Below, piece by piece: positions 33,979 through 42,751 of a stretch of DNA of 64,000 bases (positions within the stretch are counted from its first letter, which is position 1; each line of letters begins with the position of its first letter). The notes beneath the pieces are model-generated. The model saw only the letters and a list, made by a program, of their open reading frames with translations, was not told the DNA's origin and made no database searches. Made by a program: the position numbers and the translations under genes. This stretch comes from Pseudomonas sp. PDM16 (GTDB taxonomy: Bacteria; Pseudomonadota; Gammaproteobacteria; Pseudomonadales; Pseudomonadaceae), in contig NZ_JACVAM010000004.1 of assembly GCF_014851865.1 (NCBI RefSeq), positions 1 through 64,000 on the forward strand, in the 5' to 3' direction.

Positions 33979-36900
33979 ATGCGCTGGCTGTTCTCCCTGC
34001 TGTTCAACCGCTACGTCTTCATCGCGCTTGGCCTGCTCGCCCTGGTGCTGGTCATCTGGTTCCTCGGGCCGCTGTTCGCCTTCGCCGACTGGCGCCCGCT
34101 GGAGCCGGTGCCGGCCCGCCTGTGGACGATCGGCATCGTCCTGGGGCTGCTCGCCCTGCGCCTGCTGGTGCTGTTCTGGCGCCGGCAGCACGTCAACGCC
34201 CGGCTGCTCAACGCCATCGCCAACGCCCGCGCGGGGGTGACGCCCGAGCAGCCGACCGATGCCGCCCTGGAAGAACTGCGCGGCAACTTCGAGCAGGCCC
34301 TGGAGAAGCTCAAGCAGGTCCGTTTCCAGGACCGTGAGCAGGGCTGGTTCGCCCGGCTGCGGCAGAAGTACGTCTACCAGATTCCCTGGTACGTGTTCAT
34401 CGGCGCGCCCGGCTCCGGCAAGACCACCGCGCTGATCAACAGCGGCCTGCGCTTCCCCCTGGCCGAAGAGTTCGGCCGCGAGAGCGTCAAGGGCGTGGGC
34501 GGTACGCGCAACTGCGACTGGTGGTTCTCCGACGAGACCGTCCTGCTGGACACCGCCGGCCGCTACACCACCCATGAAAGCGACGCCGCCGCGGACAAGG
34601 CGGAGTGGGAAGGCTTCCTCGGCCTGCTGAAGAAGTTCCGCCCGCGCCAGCCGCTCAACGGCGCGCTGCTGACCGTCTCGGTCTCCGACCTGCTCGGCGC
34701 CAGCGAGGCGGAGCGGGGCAAGCACGCCGCTCGCCTGCGCGCGCGCCTGAACGAACTGCACGATGCCCTCGGCATCTCCTTCCCGGTCTATGTACTGGTC
34801 ACCAAGGCCGACCTGCTGGGCGGCTTCAACGAATACTTCGCCACGCTGAGCAAGGAAGAGCGGGCCCAGGTCTGGGGCGTGACGCTGCCCTACAACGCCG
34901 ATGGAGGCCTGCAGGGCGAGGCGCTCGGCCAGGCCCTGCAGGGCGAGCTGGAGCTGCTGGCCCACCGCCTGTTCGACGAGATGCCCGAGCTGATGCTCGC
35001 CGAGCACGACACCGCGCGCCGCGCCTGTGCCTACGCCCTGCCACAGCATTTCCACGCCCTGATCCCGGTGCTGCGGCAACTGCTGCAGGACGTGTTCGCC
35101 GAGAGCCGCTTCGCCCGGCAGGCGATGATGCGGGGCCTGTACTTCACCAGCGGCACCCAGGAAGGCACGCCGTTCGACCGCGTGCTCGGCGGGCTGGGCC
35201 GCAGCCTGGGCTTCGACGCCCGGGTTGCCCTGCGCTCCTCGCCGGCCGGGACGGGCAGGAGCTACTTCCTGCAGGACGTGCTGCGCAAGGTGATCTTCCC
35301 CGAGGCCCACCTGGCCGGACGCAACCAGCGCGCCGAGCGGCGCGAGCGCCTGCTCGGCATTGCCGGCCACGGCGCCGTCGCCCTGCTGCTGGTCCTGGTG
35401 CTGGGCGCCTGGGCGCTGAGCTTCGGCAACAACAGCCGCTACATCGACCTGGTGGACGGTCGCACCGAACGCATGGCCGGCCAGTTGCAGACCCTGGCCG
35501 CCTCCGAGGGCGAGAGCCTGCTGGAACTGGTGCCGGTGCTCACCGAGCTGAACGGCCTGGCCGCCGGCCCCGACTTCCCCGCCTCGGAGCCGCCGATCGG
35601 CTACACCTACGGCCTCTACCAGGGCGGCAAGCTCGATGCGTCGGCCCAGCGCACCTACCAGGCCGCGCTGGAGCGGGCGCTGCTGCCGCGCATCGTGCGG
35701 CGCCTCGAATTCCTGCTGCAGACCACGCCGGAGGACAACCTCGAACTCACCTACGAGGTGCTCAAGTCCTACCTGATGCTCAACGATCCGTCGCACTACG
35801 ATGGCGAGGCGCTGGAGGCCTTCGTGCGCATGGAGTGGGAGCGCAGCCTGCCGATCTCGGTGTCGCAGCAGCAGCGCGAACAGCTGTTCGGCCACCTGCA
35901 CAACCTGCTGGCGGAGAAATCCGTCGCCTCGCCCTATCCGCAGGACGAGGAACTGGTGCGGCAGAAGCGCGAGCAACTGGCGACCTTCTCCCTCGCCCAT
36001 CGTGCCTACAGCCGCCTCAAGCTGCGCCTGATGGATGGCAGCCGCGTCGACTTCACCGTGGCGGAGGCGGGCGGACCGCAGTCCGCCCTGGTCTTCACCC
36101 GGGCGAGTGGCAAGCCGCTGATCCAGGGCATCCCGGCGCTGTTCACCCATAACGGTTACCACAAGGTGTTCCTGCCGGAAGCCGGTTCGATCCTGGGCCT
36201 GCTCGAACGCGAGGAGGACTGGGTGCTGAGTCGCCCGCAACGGCCGCTGACGGACCAGGCGACGCGCCTGGTGGACGGCGCCACCCTGCGCGACATCAAA
36301 CGCCTCTACCTGCACGAGTACGTGCGCCTGTGGGACGAATACCTGGCCGATGTGCGCCTGATCGAGACGCCGTCCATGTCCCAGGGCATGGAAGTGGCCC
36401 GCATCCTGTCGGCGCCCGACTCGCCGCTGGCCCAGTTCCTGCGCGCGGTGGCGCGGGAGACCACCTTGCTGAAGGTCGATCCCAAGACCGATTCCCAGTC
36501 TTCGGTGGTCGGGGAGGCCGGCAAGCGCGTCAAGACCGCGGCCGCCGATCTGGAGCGAGTGTTCGGTCCGTCCGGCCTCACCAGGCCGGCCGCGAACGCG
36601 GAACAGCTGGAGAGAATCGTCGACGACAGGTTCGAGCCGATCCGACGGCTCGTCACCAACGATGGCGGCAACGCGCCGATACAGGCCGTGCTGCGCCTGT
36701 TCAACGAGATGTACATGAACCTGTCCAGTGCCGACTCGGCCCTGCGCAGCGGTGCATCACCCGCACTGGCCAGCACACCGCAACTGACGGAGCTGAACCG
36801 TATCCGCGCCGAGGCGGCCTACCTGCCGGCCCCCCTGCGCACCATGCTGGAGGCGCTGGCCGACGCCGGCACGGCCCAGGCGGGCGGTAGCATGCGGGTC

Positions 36901-37584
36901 ATGCTGGGGGGCAAGCTGGACAGCTCGCTGGGGGCCTTCTGTCGCCAGGCCATCAACGGTCGTTATCCGTTCCGGCGCTCGTCGGAGAAGGACGTCACCC
37001 TGGCCGATTTCTCCCGCCTATTCGCCTACGGCGGCATGTTCGACAGCTTCTTCCAGGACAACCTCGCGCCGCTGGCCGACATGTCCGGCAGGACCTGGCT
37101 GCTGCGTCAGCCGGGTGGCGTCGAGGTGCCGCTGACCTCGTTCCAGCGGGCGGCGCGGATTCGCGACGTGTTCTTCCCCTACGGAACCCGTTCGCCGGAA
37201 ATGTCCTTCTCGATCCGGGTACTGGAAATGGATGCCTCGATCAGCCAGCTGAGCCTGGACTTCGACGGCCAGGTCTTCCAGTACGCCCACGGCCCGCAGG
37301 TACCCCAGCAGGTGAAGTGGCCGGGGCCGCGCGGCACCCAGCAGGTGCGACTGGAGCTGATGAACAGTGGTGCGCCCAGCGGCTACCTGGTGAAAAACGG
37401 TCCCTGGGCCGCCATGCGTCTGTTCGACGAGGGCGAGAACCGGGCCGTGTCCGGGCCCGAGCGCTTCGTCAGCACCCTGATGGTCCAGGGCCGCAAGGTG
37501 GTGCTGGAAGTCACTGCCGGAAGCGTGCAGAACCCGTTCCGCCTGGCCGAGCTCGCCAGCTTCTCCTGCCCGGGACAGATCTGA
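33979..37584 (+). CDS. tssM: T6SS inner-membrane protein TssM (IcmF)
   Basis: 1201 residues. Two N-terminal membrane helices (about 10-30 and 45-65) are followed by a cytoplasmic GTPase-like domain with Walker A GAPGSGKTTALINSG near 142 and a LLDTAGRY G3-like motif near 190. A third helix lies near 460-480 (GAVALLLVLVLGAWALSFG), then a large periplasmic part to the end that binds TssJ. The Walker A lysine is intact, so NTP binding is possible. The stop overlaps the tagF start by one base. Confidence 0.96.
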   Translation: MRWLFSLLFNRYVFIALGLLALVLVIWFLGPLFAFADWRPLEPVPARLWTIGIVLGLLALRLLVLFWRRQHVNARLLNAIANARAGVTPEQPTDAALEELRGNFEQALEKLKQVRFQDREQGWFARLRQKYVYQIPWYVFIGAPGSGKTTALINSGLRFPLAEEFGRESVKGVGGTRNCDWWFSDETVLLDTAGRYTTHESDAAADKAEWEGFLGLLKKFRPRQPLNGALLTVSVSDLLGASEAERGKHAARLRARLNELHDALGISFPVYVLVTKADLLGGFNEYFATLSKEERAQVWGVTLPYNADGGLQGEALGQALQGELELLAHRLFDEMPELMLAEHDTARRACAYALPQHFHALIPVLRQLLQDVFAESRFARQAMMRGLYFTSGTQEGTPFDRVLGGLGRSLGFDARVALRSSPAGTGRSYFLQDVLRKVIFPEAHLAGRNQRAERRERLLGIAGHGAVALLLVLVLGAWALSFGNNSRYIDLVDGRTERMAGQLQTLAASEGESLLELVPVLTELNGLAAGPDFPASEPPIGYTYGLYQGGKLDASAQRTYQAALERALLPRIVRRLEFLLQTTPEDNLELTYEVLKSYLMLNDPSHYDGEALEAFVRMEWERSLPISVSQQQREQLFGHLHNLLAEKSVASPYPQDEELVRQKREQLATFSLAHRAYSRLKLRLMDGSRVDFTVAEAGGPQSALVFTRASGKPLIQGIPALFTHNGYHKVFLPEAGSILGLLEREEDWVLSRPQRPLTDQATRLVDGATLRDIKRLYLHEYVRLWDEYLADVRLIETPSMSQGMEVARILSAPDSPLAQFLRAVARETTLLKVDPKTDSQSSVVGEAGKRVKTAAADLERVFGPSGLTRPAANAEQLERIVDDRFEPIRRLVTNDGGNAPIQAVLRLFNEMYMNLSSADSALRSGASPALASTPQLTELNRIRAEAAYLPAPLRTMLEALADAGTAQAGGSMRVMLGGKLDSSLGAFCRQAINGRYPFRRSSEKDVTLADFSRLFAYGGMFDSFFQDNLAPLADMSGRTWLLRQPGGVEVPLTSFQRAARIRDVFFPYGTRSPEMSFSIRVLEMDASISQLSLDFDGQVFQYAHGPQVPQQVKWPGPRGTQQVRLELMNSGAPSGYLVKNGPWAAMRLFDEGENRAVSGPERFVSTLMVQGRKVVLEVTAGSVQNPFRLAELASFSCPGQI

Positions 37585-38216
37585 TGGAGGATTTCCCGAT
37601 ACCGGTGGCGGAGCGGCCGGCGCCGAAGTATGGCTTTTTCGGCAAGCTGCCATCGGTCGGCGACTTCGTCTCGCGAGGCCTCGACAGGTCGCGGATAGAG
37701 GTCGTCGACGGCTGGTTCCAGCGAGGCCTCGGTGCCTTGCAGCAGGGCGAGGCGGACTGGCTGAGCGCGTATCTGGTCGCGCCCGTCTGGTGCTTCGCGG
37801 TGCCGGCCGGCCTGTGGGGCGAACAAGCCTGCTGCGGCGCACTCATGGCCAGCGTCGACCGGGTGGGACGCTACTTTCCCCTGATGGTGCTCGCCGACCT
37901 GGACGACGACCTGGCGAAAGACCATCCCCGGCTCTGCGCGCACCTGCGGGCGCTGAGCCAGTTCCTGCCATCGGCACTCAGGGACCTGCCGTCCCCGGAC
38001 GCCTTCGCCGAGCAGCTCAACGAGCTGGCCTGGAGGTCACCCGACATCTCGCCCTCGAGACCGACCGTGCTCGAACGCTTCCAGCCGCAGGGCAACGGTT
38101 CAGCCTGGTGGGCAGTCCTGCGCCACGACCGCCCCTTCCTGCAGATCAGCCATCGGGGAGCGCCGGATGCGGAGCTGTTCGGACAGTTGTTTGCCGCTCG
38201 TGGAGAGCCGGCGTAG
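37584..38216 (+). CDS. tagF: T6SS-associated protein TagF
   Basis: 210 residues of the TagF/DUF2094 family: YGFFGKLPSVGDFVSRGLDR near 15-35, WFQRGL and the mid-protein VWCFAVPAGLWGEQACCGALMASVDRVGRYFPL. In P. aeruginosa TagF is a post-translational repressor that acts on the FHA protein independently of phosphorylation, so it fits the kinase/phosphatase/FHA set of this locus. The ATG shares a base with the tssM stop (TGATG). Confidence 0.93.
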   Translation: MEDFPIPVAERPAPKYGFFGKLPSVGDFVSRGLDRSRIEVVDGWFQRGLGALQQGEADWLSAYLVAPVWCFAVPAGLWGEQACCGALMASVDRVGRYFPLMVLADLDDDLAKDHPRLCAHLRALSQFLPSALRDLPSPDAFAEQLNELAWRSPDISPSRPTVLERFQPQGNGSAWWAVLRHDRPFLQISHRGAPDAELFGQLFAARGEPA

Positions 38217-38296
38217 GGGCGGCTTCGTACCACTGGAAGATCGCAATCAGGGAAAGGGGCGAGCACTTCGCCAATAGCTATCTAAGGGGATTCAGC

Positions 38297-38962
38297 ATGA
38301 CCTGTTATCGCCGGCCAGGACCGCTTGGGGTGGGGGACGATCAGCCTACCTGTGCTCCGCCCGTAGCGCCTTATCCCCCTGTTAATCGTGTGCCAGCCCA
38401 GAGCAGGCCGGTGAGTGCGCCGCCTTACAAAGAACCCTCTTTTCTGGATGCGCTAGGGGACCCGGATTTCTGGAGGGGGTATGGCCAAAGTCTCATGGAG
38501 GTGGGCAAGAACGCTGGGTACATGCTTCTTGGAGAGGCCAGCGTCTATTCGGGGTGGATGCTGAGCAAGCTACCCGGTGGAGCCATTGCGGGCCGATACC
38601 TGATGGTGGATGGAGCATCCACCTACCTGGGAGCCATGTGCAATGTCAGCAGGACATTCCATGGCCCGGCCGCACAGTGCGTGGCGGATGATTTCGTGGG
38701 CGAGGCCTATCGCTCGGCCGCGGAGTTTTATACCGGCGATAGATCCCATGGTGACATCGCGCGTGCCTCTGTGAGTATTGCTGCGGTTGTGCGCGCCAAT
38801 ACGATTCCTGTGGTTCTTGAAAAGTACAAAGGCTCAGCATTTCATCAGTGGGAGACTGTGAGGGCCTATAAAACCAGCAATAGTGCGTTGATTTTCTCTG
38901 ACGGGGCTTCCGTTACCGACGGCGTATACTCGATGATGCCTGACAAGAAAAATAAGGAGTGA
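38297..38962 (+). CDS. Candidate T6SS effector, membrane-active type
   Basis: 221 residues, directly downstream of tagF on the same strand. The first 45 residues are rich in proline (CAPPVAPYPP, SRPVSAPPYKEP), like a flexible leader for loading. The middle has two weakly hydrophobic stretches (NAGYMLLGEASVYSGWML, KLPGGAIAGRYLM) and the C-terminal half contains YRSAAEFYTGDRSHGDIARASVSIAAVV. By eye this recalls DUF4225-type toxins, some of which are pore-forming T6SS effectors, but the likeness is weak and I do not claim the family. GC drops along the gene. It is followed at once by small membrane proteins, as in membrane-toxin/immunity pairs. The ORF is open upstream inside tagF, but TTCAGCATGACC with its ATG is the natural start. 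Confidence 0.6.
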   Translation: MTCYRRPGPLGVGDDQPTCAPPVAPYPPVNRVPAQSRPVSAPPYKEPSFLDALGDPDFWRGYGQSLMEVGKNAGYMLLGEASVYSGWMLSKLPGGAIAGRYLMVDGASTYLGAMCNVSRTFHGPAAQCVADDFVGEAYRSAAEFYTGDRSHGDIARASVSIAAVVRANTIPVVLEKYKGSAFHQWETVRAYKTSNSALIFSDGASVTDGVYSMMPDKKNKE

Positions 38963-38967
38963 TTTTT

Positions 38968-39213
38968 ATGCTCTTTAATTTCTTGTGGGGGCTGATAGGT
39001 TTATTGAGCATCTTGAGTGTGGCTATTCTGATTTATAAGTTTCGTCGACAGAATAGAGTGGTTTCCGTATGTGCTCTTGTTGCGGGGGTTCTGTTTTTTT
39101 CTTTTATGGCCAGAGCTAGCGAAGGGGTTATGGTTTGGATATGGTGGCTGTACTTTGGACTACTAGGCGCTTTTTGGTTTTGGATTGAATCTCAAGATGA
39201 TAAATGGTGGTGA
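38968..39213 (+). CDS. Small membrane protein, candidate immunity protein 1
   Basis: 81 residues with about three hydrophobic helices (LFNFLWGLIGLLSILSVAIL, VVSVCALVAGVLFFSFMA, VMVWIWWLYFGLLGAFWFW). AAGGAG lies 9 bases before this ATG; an in-frame GTG at 38959 is too close to it. The gene starts 5 bases after the candidate effector and is much richer in AT than the T6SS genes. An inner-membrane immunity protein against a membrane-targeting effector is the likely role, by inference from position and topology only. Confidence 0.65.
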   Translation: MLFNFLWGLIGLLSILSVAILIYKFRRQNRVVSVCALVAGVLFFSFMARASEGVMVWIWWLYFGLLGAFWFWIESQDDKWW

Positions 39214-39302
39214 TGTGGCAGATTGGCGATTTTTTATTCTTCTCATTTGAGTTCTGGGTGATTTTTGATTGTCCAGTGTAGAAATGGTCTTTGGTAAAGT
39301 AA

Positions 39303-39587
39303 ATGCAAGTCGTGATGGGGCTGATACTGATAACTTTAGGAATTCCTTTCATTGTTTTTAATTTCTATGCTTTCTACGGAATTTTTGTAAGAAAAGAAAG
39401 TATATCGTGGATTCCGATTGTTGGGGGAGGAGCCTCTTCGCTTGGGCTATATCTTCTTCAAAGCCCATTTTGGTGGTTGCTTTTCTTCTTTGATCTTGGC
39501 TGTATTCCTGGCTTTTCTTATAATTTCATCTTTTACAGATGGGTTGATCCATGGGTAAGAAGGATGCATGGTAAAAATGATCCTTGA
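39303..39587 (+). CDS. Small membrane protein, candidate immunity protein 2
   Basis: 94 residues (ATG at 39303), three hydrophobic helices. It shares the pattern FVRKESISWIPIVGGG...FFFDLGCIPGFSYNFIFY with the next gene (FVKKEKSPSWIPLLGG...FLLDWGCLPGFVYSIYYY), so the two are paralogues. AT-rich. Probably duplicated immunity genes for the same or related effectors. Confidence 0.65.
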   Translation: MQVVMGLILITLGIPFIVFNFYAFYGIFVRKESISWIPIVGGGASSLGLYLLQSPFWWLLFFFDLGCIPGFSYNFIFYRWVDPWVRRMHGKNDP

Positions 39588-39721
39588 GAAGTAAGAGATT
39601 GGTTGTGGATTGAGGTGCTGATAAAGATATAGGAGTATTTGAAACTAAGGTTATAGGGGCGGTTATATTCGTTGTGTGGTTTGGGTTGTTGGTCGTTGGA
39701 GGGTGGTGAGTTCAATTCAGT

Positions 39722-40117
39722 TTGAAGTCTTTAGTTGACTTATGTGCTAAGCACTGTGGGATATCTATAGCTTTAAAGCAGGTATCATTTTTCTTGGAGC
39801 GCAAGGTAGGATGGCTTGTTTTCGATACTAATGCGCTGGATACTATAGTGATAATCGCTTTTTGCGTGTTTTCGTTTGTGATTGGTATGTGGTTGGTGTT
39901 CTTGAATTGGCGCTGCTTTTATGTGGGGTTTGTTAAGAAAGAGAAGTCACCGTCGTGGATTCCTTTGCTTGGTGGGGTATGCCTTTTTTTAGGGTTTTTC
40001 TTCTTTCCAAATAATCCGAAAAGTCACTATGCATGGCTTGCTTTTTTGCTTGATTGGGGATGCCTTCCTGGGTTTGTTTATTCCATCTATTACTATAATG
40101 CTCACATTAAGAAATAG
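39722..40117 (+). CDS. Small membrane protein, paralogue of candidate immunity protein 2
   Basis: 131 residues if the TTG at 39722 is used (GGAGGG-rich sequence 11-20 bases upstream). A shorter product starting at the GTG near 39848 would align end to end with its paralogue at 39303. Hydrophobic helices are VIIAFCVFSFVIGMWLVFL, a SWIPLLGGVCLFLGFFF segment and HYAWLAFLLDWGCLPGFVY. The paralogy shows tandem duplication in the cassette. Start uncertain. Confidence 0.55.
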   Translation: MKSLVDLCAKHCGISIALKQVSFFLERKVGWLVFDTNALDTIVIIAFCVFSFVIGMWLVFLNWRCFYVGFVKKEKSPSWIPLLGGVCLFLGFFFFPNNPKSHYAWLAFLLDWGCLPGFVYSIYYYNAHIKK

Positions 40118-40141
40118 CTGTAATATTGAGAGGGTGCTAAT

Positions 40142-40429
40142 GTGGGGTTGGTTTGCTTCAAGGGTGATTTTTTCAAGATATTGTTTGTTCTGATTTTTTT
40201 GCTGCTTGGAGCGGCATTTATCACAAGGTTTTTTTACACCTATCCTGATTTTTTTCCAAAGCTATTGAGTGATATTTGTAATGCTGTTATTGACTATTTC
40301 GGTTCGAGCTCGATAGAGGAGAGTTCAAATATAGAGACTCTCTATGTTTTTATTTTGTCTTTGTTTTTTGAATGTGCGGTTTTTGCCGGTTTTAAATGTG
40401 TGTCGGGCTGGTTTCGGTCTCAGAGCTAG
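40142..40429 (+). CDS. Small two-helix membrane protein, last gene of the effector cassette
   Basis: 95 residues from a GTG start; the overlapping ATG at 40140 is in a frame that stops after 17 codons. Two long hydrophobic helices (FFKILFVLIFLLLGAAFIT and ETLYVFILSLFFECAVFAGF) flank a short soluble loop. It is AT-rich like its neighbours and not clearly related to them. It may be a further immunity protein or an orphan remnant. Confidence 0.5.
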   Translation: MGLVCFKGDFFKILFVLIFLLLGAAFITRFFYTYPDFFPKLLSDICNAVIDYFGSSSIEESSNIETLYVFILSLFFECAVFAGFKCVSGWFRSQS

Positions 40430-40874
40430 TGTCTATGGCGGCATGTTTTATACAGGATCTAACTTGTGACTGCATGGTGGCTTGCTTGAGCCCTGTAGGG
40501 CGCTCGAGGAATAAGGCTCGGGCATGAGCGCTAATCGGCTGGGCAGCTTTTGCGCTGCATTCATCTAGAGGTGCGGCGAGGTCGACTGTAGAAGTGCCTA
40601 CATTCTTGGGTGTTTCATGGCTTCATCGGCAGGGAAGGGCGGGAGCCTGAGCCACCGAGGCTTTAACTGAAATACGCCACGGCCCTCGACGGTCCAATAG
40701 TCGAGTGGGCTTGCTGTTTCCCATCGCAGGATGGTCTTTTTGCTTCCACGAATCGGGCTGCCCAATCAGGTCGAGTCTTCGATCCTTTGCACAGTTTCGT
40801 GAGCAACTGTTTCGCAAAGCTTTGCCCGGACCGGAGCGCCCAGTAGCATCGACGGACTGGAACAGGAGCGAAGA
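40430..40874 (+). other. Noncoding gap between the effector cassette and the moxR operon
   Basis: About 445 bases. Base composition returns from AT-rich to GC-rich near 40490. I see no gene with a family match; the minus-strand frames here are shadows of the moxR start. The sequence TTTGCACAGTTTCGTGAGC near 40785 may be promoter DNA for moxR. Confidence 0.4.
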
Positions 40875-41792
40875 ATGCGGACGAAACTCGAAGCGGTGCT
40901 GCATGAGGTGAACCAGGTGTTGCTGGGCAAGGAGCCGCAGGTGCGCCTGGCACTGACCTGTGTGCTGGCGAGGGGGCACCTTCTGGTCGAGGACCTGCCT
41001 GGGATGGGCAAGACCACTCTCAGCCACGCCCTGGCACGCGTATTAGGGCTGAGTTTCCAGCGCATCCAGTTCACTTCCGACCTGCTGCCTGGCGATATTC
41101 TCGGTACTTCGGTGTTCGATAGGGAGAGCAGCCAGTTCGTTTTCCATCCCGGCCCGATCTTCGCGGAGCTGGTGCTAGCCGACGAGATCAACCGTGCCAC
41201 GCCGAAGAGCCAGAGCGCGCTGCTCGAGGCGATGGAGGAGGGGCAGGTGACCATTGAGGGGGCGACCCGCCCGCTGCCTGATCCTTTCTTCGTGATTGCC
41301 ACCCAGAATCCGGTCAGCTCCGGTGGTACCTTCGCGTTGCCAGAGTCGCAACTGGACCGCTTTCTCATGCGTCTGTCGCTGGGCTATCCGGCACGAGCAG
41401 CCGAGCGTGCGCTGCTGCTGGGAGAGGCCCGCCGGGAGATTTTGCCTCGCTTGGAACCGATCCTCGATCATTCGGAACTGGCGGCAATCCAGGCGCTGAT
41501 TCCCCAGGTGCGAGCCAGCGATGCGCTGGTCGATTACGTGTTGCGCCTGGTAGAGGCGACCCGCAGCGAGCCGCAGTTCGCCTGGGGATTGTCGCCGCGC
41601 GCCAGCCTGGCGTTGCTGGCGGCCGCGCGGGCGTGGGCGTTCCTGGCCAACCGCGATTATGTGATTCCTGAGGACGTGCAGGCAGTACTGCCCTCGGTCG
41701 TCGGGCATCGCCTGCGTGAGCGGGCCGACCCGGCCGGGCACGGTGGCGGTTCACTGGTGCAGTGGCTGCTGCGCGAAGTGTCGGCGGTGTGA
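40875..41792 (+). CDS. MoxR-family AAA+ ATPase
   Basis: 305 residues. Walker A is EDLPGMGKTTL near 38, the segment FTSDLLPGDILGTSVFD near 72 is a MoxR hallmark, Walker B LVLADEINRATPK near 103, and IATQNPVSSGGTFALPESQLDRF near 137 includes sensor 1. MoxR ATPases act as chaperones with the DUF58 protein encoded next. A TGATG overlap couples the two genes. It corresponds to the MoxR gene next to tgpA in P. aeruginosa. Confidence 0.93.
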   Translation: MRTKLEAVLHEVNQVLLGKEPQVRLALTCVLARGHLLVEDLPGMGKTTLSHALARVLGLSFQRIQFTSDLLPGDILGTSVFDRESSQFVFHPGPIFAELVLADEINRATPKSQSALLEAMEEGQVTIEGATRPLPDPFFVIATQNPVSSGGTFALPESQLDRFLMRLSLGYPARAAERALLLGEARREILPRLEPILDHSELAAIQALIPQVRASDALVDYVLRLVEATRSEPQFAWGLSPRASLALLAAARAWAFLANRDYVIPEDVQAVLPSVVGHRLRERADPAGHGGGSLVQWLLREVSAV

Positions 41793-42751
41793 TGGCGTCG
41801 GCTTCGATCAAGGCGCGCTGGCGTCGCTGGGTGGTGCGGCGCATTCCTGCGGCCGCGCAGGTGCAGCTTAACCAGCGGCGCATTTTCATCATGCCCAATC
41901 GGGTCGGCGCGGTGTTCGCGGTGGTATTGATGCTGATGCTGCTGGCCGGCATCAACTACGAGAACAGCCTGGCGTATGGCCTGACGTTTCTGCTGAGCGC
42001 GCTGTTCGTGGTAGCGATTCTGCATACCTATCGCAATTTTGCGGGACTCGTTCTCAAGGCCGGTGCCAGCAACCCCGTATTCGTCGGCGAGCAGGCCCGC
42101 TTCAGAGTGCGTCTGGAGGGGGTGCGCAGCGCGCATCATGCTGTAGGCATCGGCTGGCCTCCCCAGCCGTTGCAGGTGGTGGATGTACCTCTTGCCGGCC
42201 AACGCGAGTGCGAGCTGACATTGCCAGCCCATCACCGTGGCTGGTTACGGCCTGAGCGAATGCGGGTCGAGAGTCATTTCCCTCTGGGTATTCTGGTGGC
42301 CTGGAGCTGGGTCGATCTCGATCAGGCAGTGCTTGTTTACCCGCGACCGCTGGAGGGAGATCTGCCCCTCGCGGTGGACGGCATCGCCGATGAGGAGGGT
42401 GAAGGGCGGCGTGCTGCGGGGCAGGGGGCGGATGACTACCAGGGGCTACGAATCTACCAGCCGGGAGACTCCAAGCGGCGATTGCACTGGAAAGCGTTTT
42501 CCCGTGGCCAGGGATTGCTGGTCAAGGATTTCTCCGCGCTCGCCGGGCATGATTTGTGGTTGGATTTCCAGGCGCTTGGTGGTGGTGTCGAAGAGCGGCT
42601 TTCACGTCTGTGTCACTGGGTGCTGCATCTGGACATGCGCCAGCAGCCTTATGGCCTCCGCCTACCGGGCACCGAGCTGGTTCCCGGTGTCGGTGAGGCG
42701 CACCGTGAGCGTTGCCTGCGGACACTGGCGTTGTACGGGGGGCAGCCATGA
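41792..42751 (+). CDS. DUF58 domain membrane protein
   Basis: 319 residues. Two adjacent N-terminal membrane helices (VGAVFAVVLMLMLLAGINY and SLAYGLTFLLSALFVVAIL) are followed by a cytoplasmic DUF58 domain with the family signature DYQGLRIYQPGDSKRRLHWKAFSR near 225. DUF58 proteins function with MoxR ATPases, often in envelope or stress processes. Start and stop codons overlap the neighbours on both sides. Confidence 0.92.
   Translation: MASASIKARWRRWVVRRIPAAAQVQLNQRRIFIMPNRVGAVFAVVLMLMLLAGINYENSLAYGLTFLLSALFVVAILHTYRNFAGLVLKAGASNPVFVGEQARFRVRLEGVRSAHHAVGIGWPPQPLQVVDVPLAGQRECELTLPAHHRGWLRPERMRVESHFPLGILVAWSWVDLDQAVLVYPRPLEGDLPLAVDGIADEEGEGRRAAGQGADDYQGLRIYQPGDSKRRLHWKAFSRGQGLLVKDFSALAGHDLWLDFQALGGGVEERLSRLCHWVLHLDMRQQPYGLRLPGTELVPGVGEAHRERCLRTLALYGGQP

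Noticed and set aside
33124..36315. A 1063-codon open frame on the minus strand
   Set aside because: It lies antisense to tssL and tssM, has no domain motifs, and its codon pattern is the mirror of a GC-rich gene. tssM on the plus strand is beyond doubt.
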